NCBI GenBank assembly: GCA_012274205.1
Contig: JAAOZY010000236.1
Location: 1 to 7,338, forward strand
From: Betaproteobacteria bacterium
GTDB lineage: Bacteria; Pseudomonadota; Gammaproteobacteria; Burkholderiales; SG8-39
Length of the DNA stretch: 7,338 bases
Direction of reading: 5' to 3'
The notes below the pieces were generated by a model. That model was not told the DNA's origin, did no database searches, and saw nothing but the letters and a program-made list of their open reading frames with translations. Position numbers and translations under genes: made by a program. This document shows, piece by piece, positions 6,194 to 7,338 of the stretch. Numbering within the stretch: the first letter of the stretch is position 1; each line of letters starts with the position of its first letter.

Positions 6194-6877
6194 CTAATCA
6201 CCGTCCTTGTTCTTCTCCCGCGGCCACCAGCGCTCGATGAGCTCCGCCGCCGCGTCCTTTCCGCCGAGGCCGAAGGCGAGCGCCAGCGCGAACACGACCC
6301 CGGCGAGGATGATGAGAAAACTCTCCCGCACGATGTCCCCGCCGACATTGACCTGGTCCAGCGCGATCAGCACGACGAAAGTCATGACGGCGTACTGCGC
6401 CAGCTTGCCCAGCAGATCGGCATCCTGGATGCTGATGCTCTTGCAGTAGGCGAGCACTGCATTGCCGATGAAGCGCGCGAAGTAGGCGCCGAAGGCGAGT
6501 ATCAGCAGCGCAACGGCGACTTTGGGCACGAAGCGGACGACCTCACCCAGCAGCCCGGGGATATAGGTGAGCCCCATGCCGTTGAAGCCGATGATCAGCG
6601 CGGCCAGAATCACCAGCCAATAGACCAGCATCCCGAAGATGCCGGTGGTGTCGGTCTGGATGCCGCCCTGGCTCAGAAAACTGTCCAGGCCGGCACGCTC
6701 GGTGAGCACATTGAAATTGACCGCGCGCAGCGCCTTGACGATGGCGAAGCTGGCGAACTTCGCCAGCAGCCAGCCTGCGACGAGCACCCCGAGCGCGAGC
6801 GCGAACTTGGGCAGGAACGCGCCGATTTGCACCAGGAACGCCTGGACGGGTTCGAGCATGATGTCGACCTTTTCCAT
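6194..6877 (-). CDS. Small MscS-related 'conserved TM helix' membrane protein (putative mechanosensitive channel)
   Basis: This 227-residue inner-membrane protein has about five hydrophobic segments, near 22-41, 77-98, 114-134, 158-174 and 184-204. It shows the repeated pattern of the conserved-TM-helix family related to small-conductance mechanosensitive channels. The last helix ends in ALAFGLGGKDAAAELIERWW (199-218), which resembles the Gly/Ala-rich pore helix and GGK turn of MscS. The chain then stops within ten polar residues (PREKNKDGD), so the MscS beta domain and cytoplasmic cage are absent. I chose ATG 6877 because GGAGG lies 5 bases upstream; an earlier in-frame ATG (6964) would run back into the maltokinase gene. 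The 34-base gap after treS suggests cotranscription and an osmotic-stress role. Gating and conductance are unproven, so it could be a non-channel homologue or partner subunit. Confidence 0.8.
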   Translation of the reverse strand: MEKVDIMLEPVQAFLVQIGAFLPKFALALGVLVAGWLLAKFASFAIVKALRAVNFNVLTERAGLDSFLSQGGIQTDTTGIFGMLVYWLVILAALIIGFNGMGLTYIPGLLGEVVRFVPKVAVALLILAFGAYFARFIGNAVLAYCKSISIQDADLLGKLAQYAVMTFVVLIALDQVNVGGDIVRESFLIILAGVVFALALAFGLGGKDAAAELIERWWPREKNKDGD

Positions 6878-6882
6878 AATTG

Positions 6883-6887
6883 CCTCC
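6883..6887 (-). promoter_or_regulatory. Ribosome binding site of the MscS-like gene
   Basis: GGAGG on the minus strand, 5 bases before ATG 6877, in the 34-base gap after the treS stop. It decides the start in favour of a 227-residue protein over the 256-residue frame. Confidence 0.75.
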
Positions 6888-6911
6888 GATCTAGTGCGTA
6901 TTGTTGTCCGC

Positions 6912-7338
6912 TCAGGCGCCCGGCGCGATCCCGCAAAGGGCGAGCACGCCTTGCAGTGGAACATTGATCCAGGCCGGGCGGTTGCCGAGCTCGTAGCGCA
7001 GCTCGTACAGCGCCTTTTCCAGTTCGAACAGCGCGATCAGCCCCTGCACTTCTCCAAACGACGCGAACAGGCCACTGCCGCGCGTGCCCTCGTCGTAGGC
7101 GCGCAGGAAGGTCTCGCGCGCCTCGCGCACCCAGCCCTGCGCCAGCGGCGCGACCCGGGCGCGATCGGCGTCGGCATAAGTGTCGCGAAGCACCGCACTC
7201 CAGCGTGCGTAATCGAATGAGCGCAGCATCCCGGCAACGTCGCGCAGCGGCGAATGCTTCATGCGGCGCTGCGCCAGCGGCCGCGCCGGCTCGCCCTCGA
7301 AATCGATGATGATGAAATCATTGCTGCTCACCAGCACC
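6912..7338 (-). CDS. treS: Maltokinase domain, C-terminal part, probably of a trehalose synthase-maltokinase fusion
   Basis: The final 141 residues or so of a protein whose start is outside the window; the frame is open to the edge and the GTG at 7337 is an internal Val, not a start. The visible chain has VLVSSNDFIIIDFEGEPARP (1-20), the kinase metal-binding DFE motif (D12) of the aminoglycoside-phosphotransferase-like maltokinase fold. SPLRDVAGMLRSFDYARW follows (29-46), and the helical tail has ALFELEKALYELRYELGNRP (102-121). Maltokinase makes maltose-1-phosphate from maltose and ATP, the substrate of GlgE. In most proteobacteria this domain is fused to trehalose synthase (TreS), which interconverts maltose and trehalose. 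The fusion cannot be verified here, and a stand-alone maltokinase is the alternative. The stop (TGA, 6912) is 34 bases before the MscS-like gene. Confidence 0.85.
   Translation of the reverse strand, partial: VLVSSNDFIIIDFEGEPARPLAQRRMKHSPLRDVAGMLRSFDYARWSAVLRDTYADADRARVAPLAQGWVREARETFLRAYDEGTRGSGLFASFGEVQGLIALFELEKALYELRYELGNRPAWINVPLQGVLALCGIAPGA

Overview
The window is a high-GC (roughly two-thirds G+C) proteobacterial chromosome segment. Protein style (long GlgX and MalQ, maltokinase tail, EgtB with a DinB-like N-terminus) and the GC-rich third codon positions fit a betaproteobacterium, but no taxonomic marker gene is present, so this is inference. Every real gene I can support lies on the minus strand. 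The long plus-strand frames are antisense shadows caused by high GC.

Reading in the direction of transcription (high to low coordinates), the window opens with the 3' end of a maltokinase domain, most likely the C-terminus of a trehalose synthase-maltokinase fusion (6912-7338). A small membrane protein of the MscS-related 'conserved TM helix' type follows 34 bases later (6194-6877). The gap after it (6053-6193) holds a GC hairpin and a perfect TATAAT hexamer. A three-gene run follows: glycogen debranching enzyme glgX (3911-6052), 4-alpha-glucanotransferase malQ (1725-3914, overlapping glgX by 4 bases as ATGA), and an (alpha/alpha)6-barrel glycoside hydrolase resembling GH100 invertases and amylo-alpha-1,6-glucosidases (491-1696). 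A 194-base gap (297-490) is packed with inverted repeats and alternating G4/C4 tracts. The window ends inside the 5' part of egtB (1-296), the sulfoxide synthase of ergothioneine synthesis.

Functionally this is mainly an alpha-glucan/trehalose module. GlgX removes alpha-1,6 branches from glycogen or limit dextrin and releases linear maltooligosaccharides. MalQ reshuffles these and yields glucose and maltose-containing products. TreS/maltokinase interconverts maltose and trehalose and feeds maltose-1-phosphate to glucan synthesis. The extra hydrolase probably acts on an oligosaccharide of the same system, but its substrate cannot be read from sequence. The small channel-like protein and trehalose metabolism both suggest osmotic stress. 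EgtB belongs to a separate, redox-protective pathway and appears to be its own transcription unit.

I see no mobile element with a transposase, no RNA gene and no CRISPR array. I do not see a clearly unprecedented system. The least explained items are the structured intergenic element upstream of egtB, the unassigned hydrolase, and the truncated MscS-like protein.
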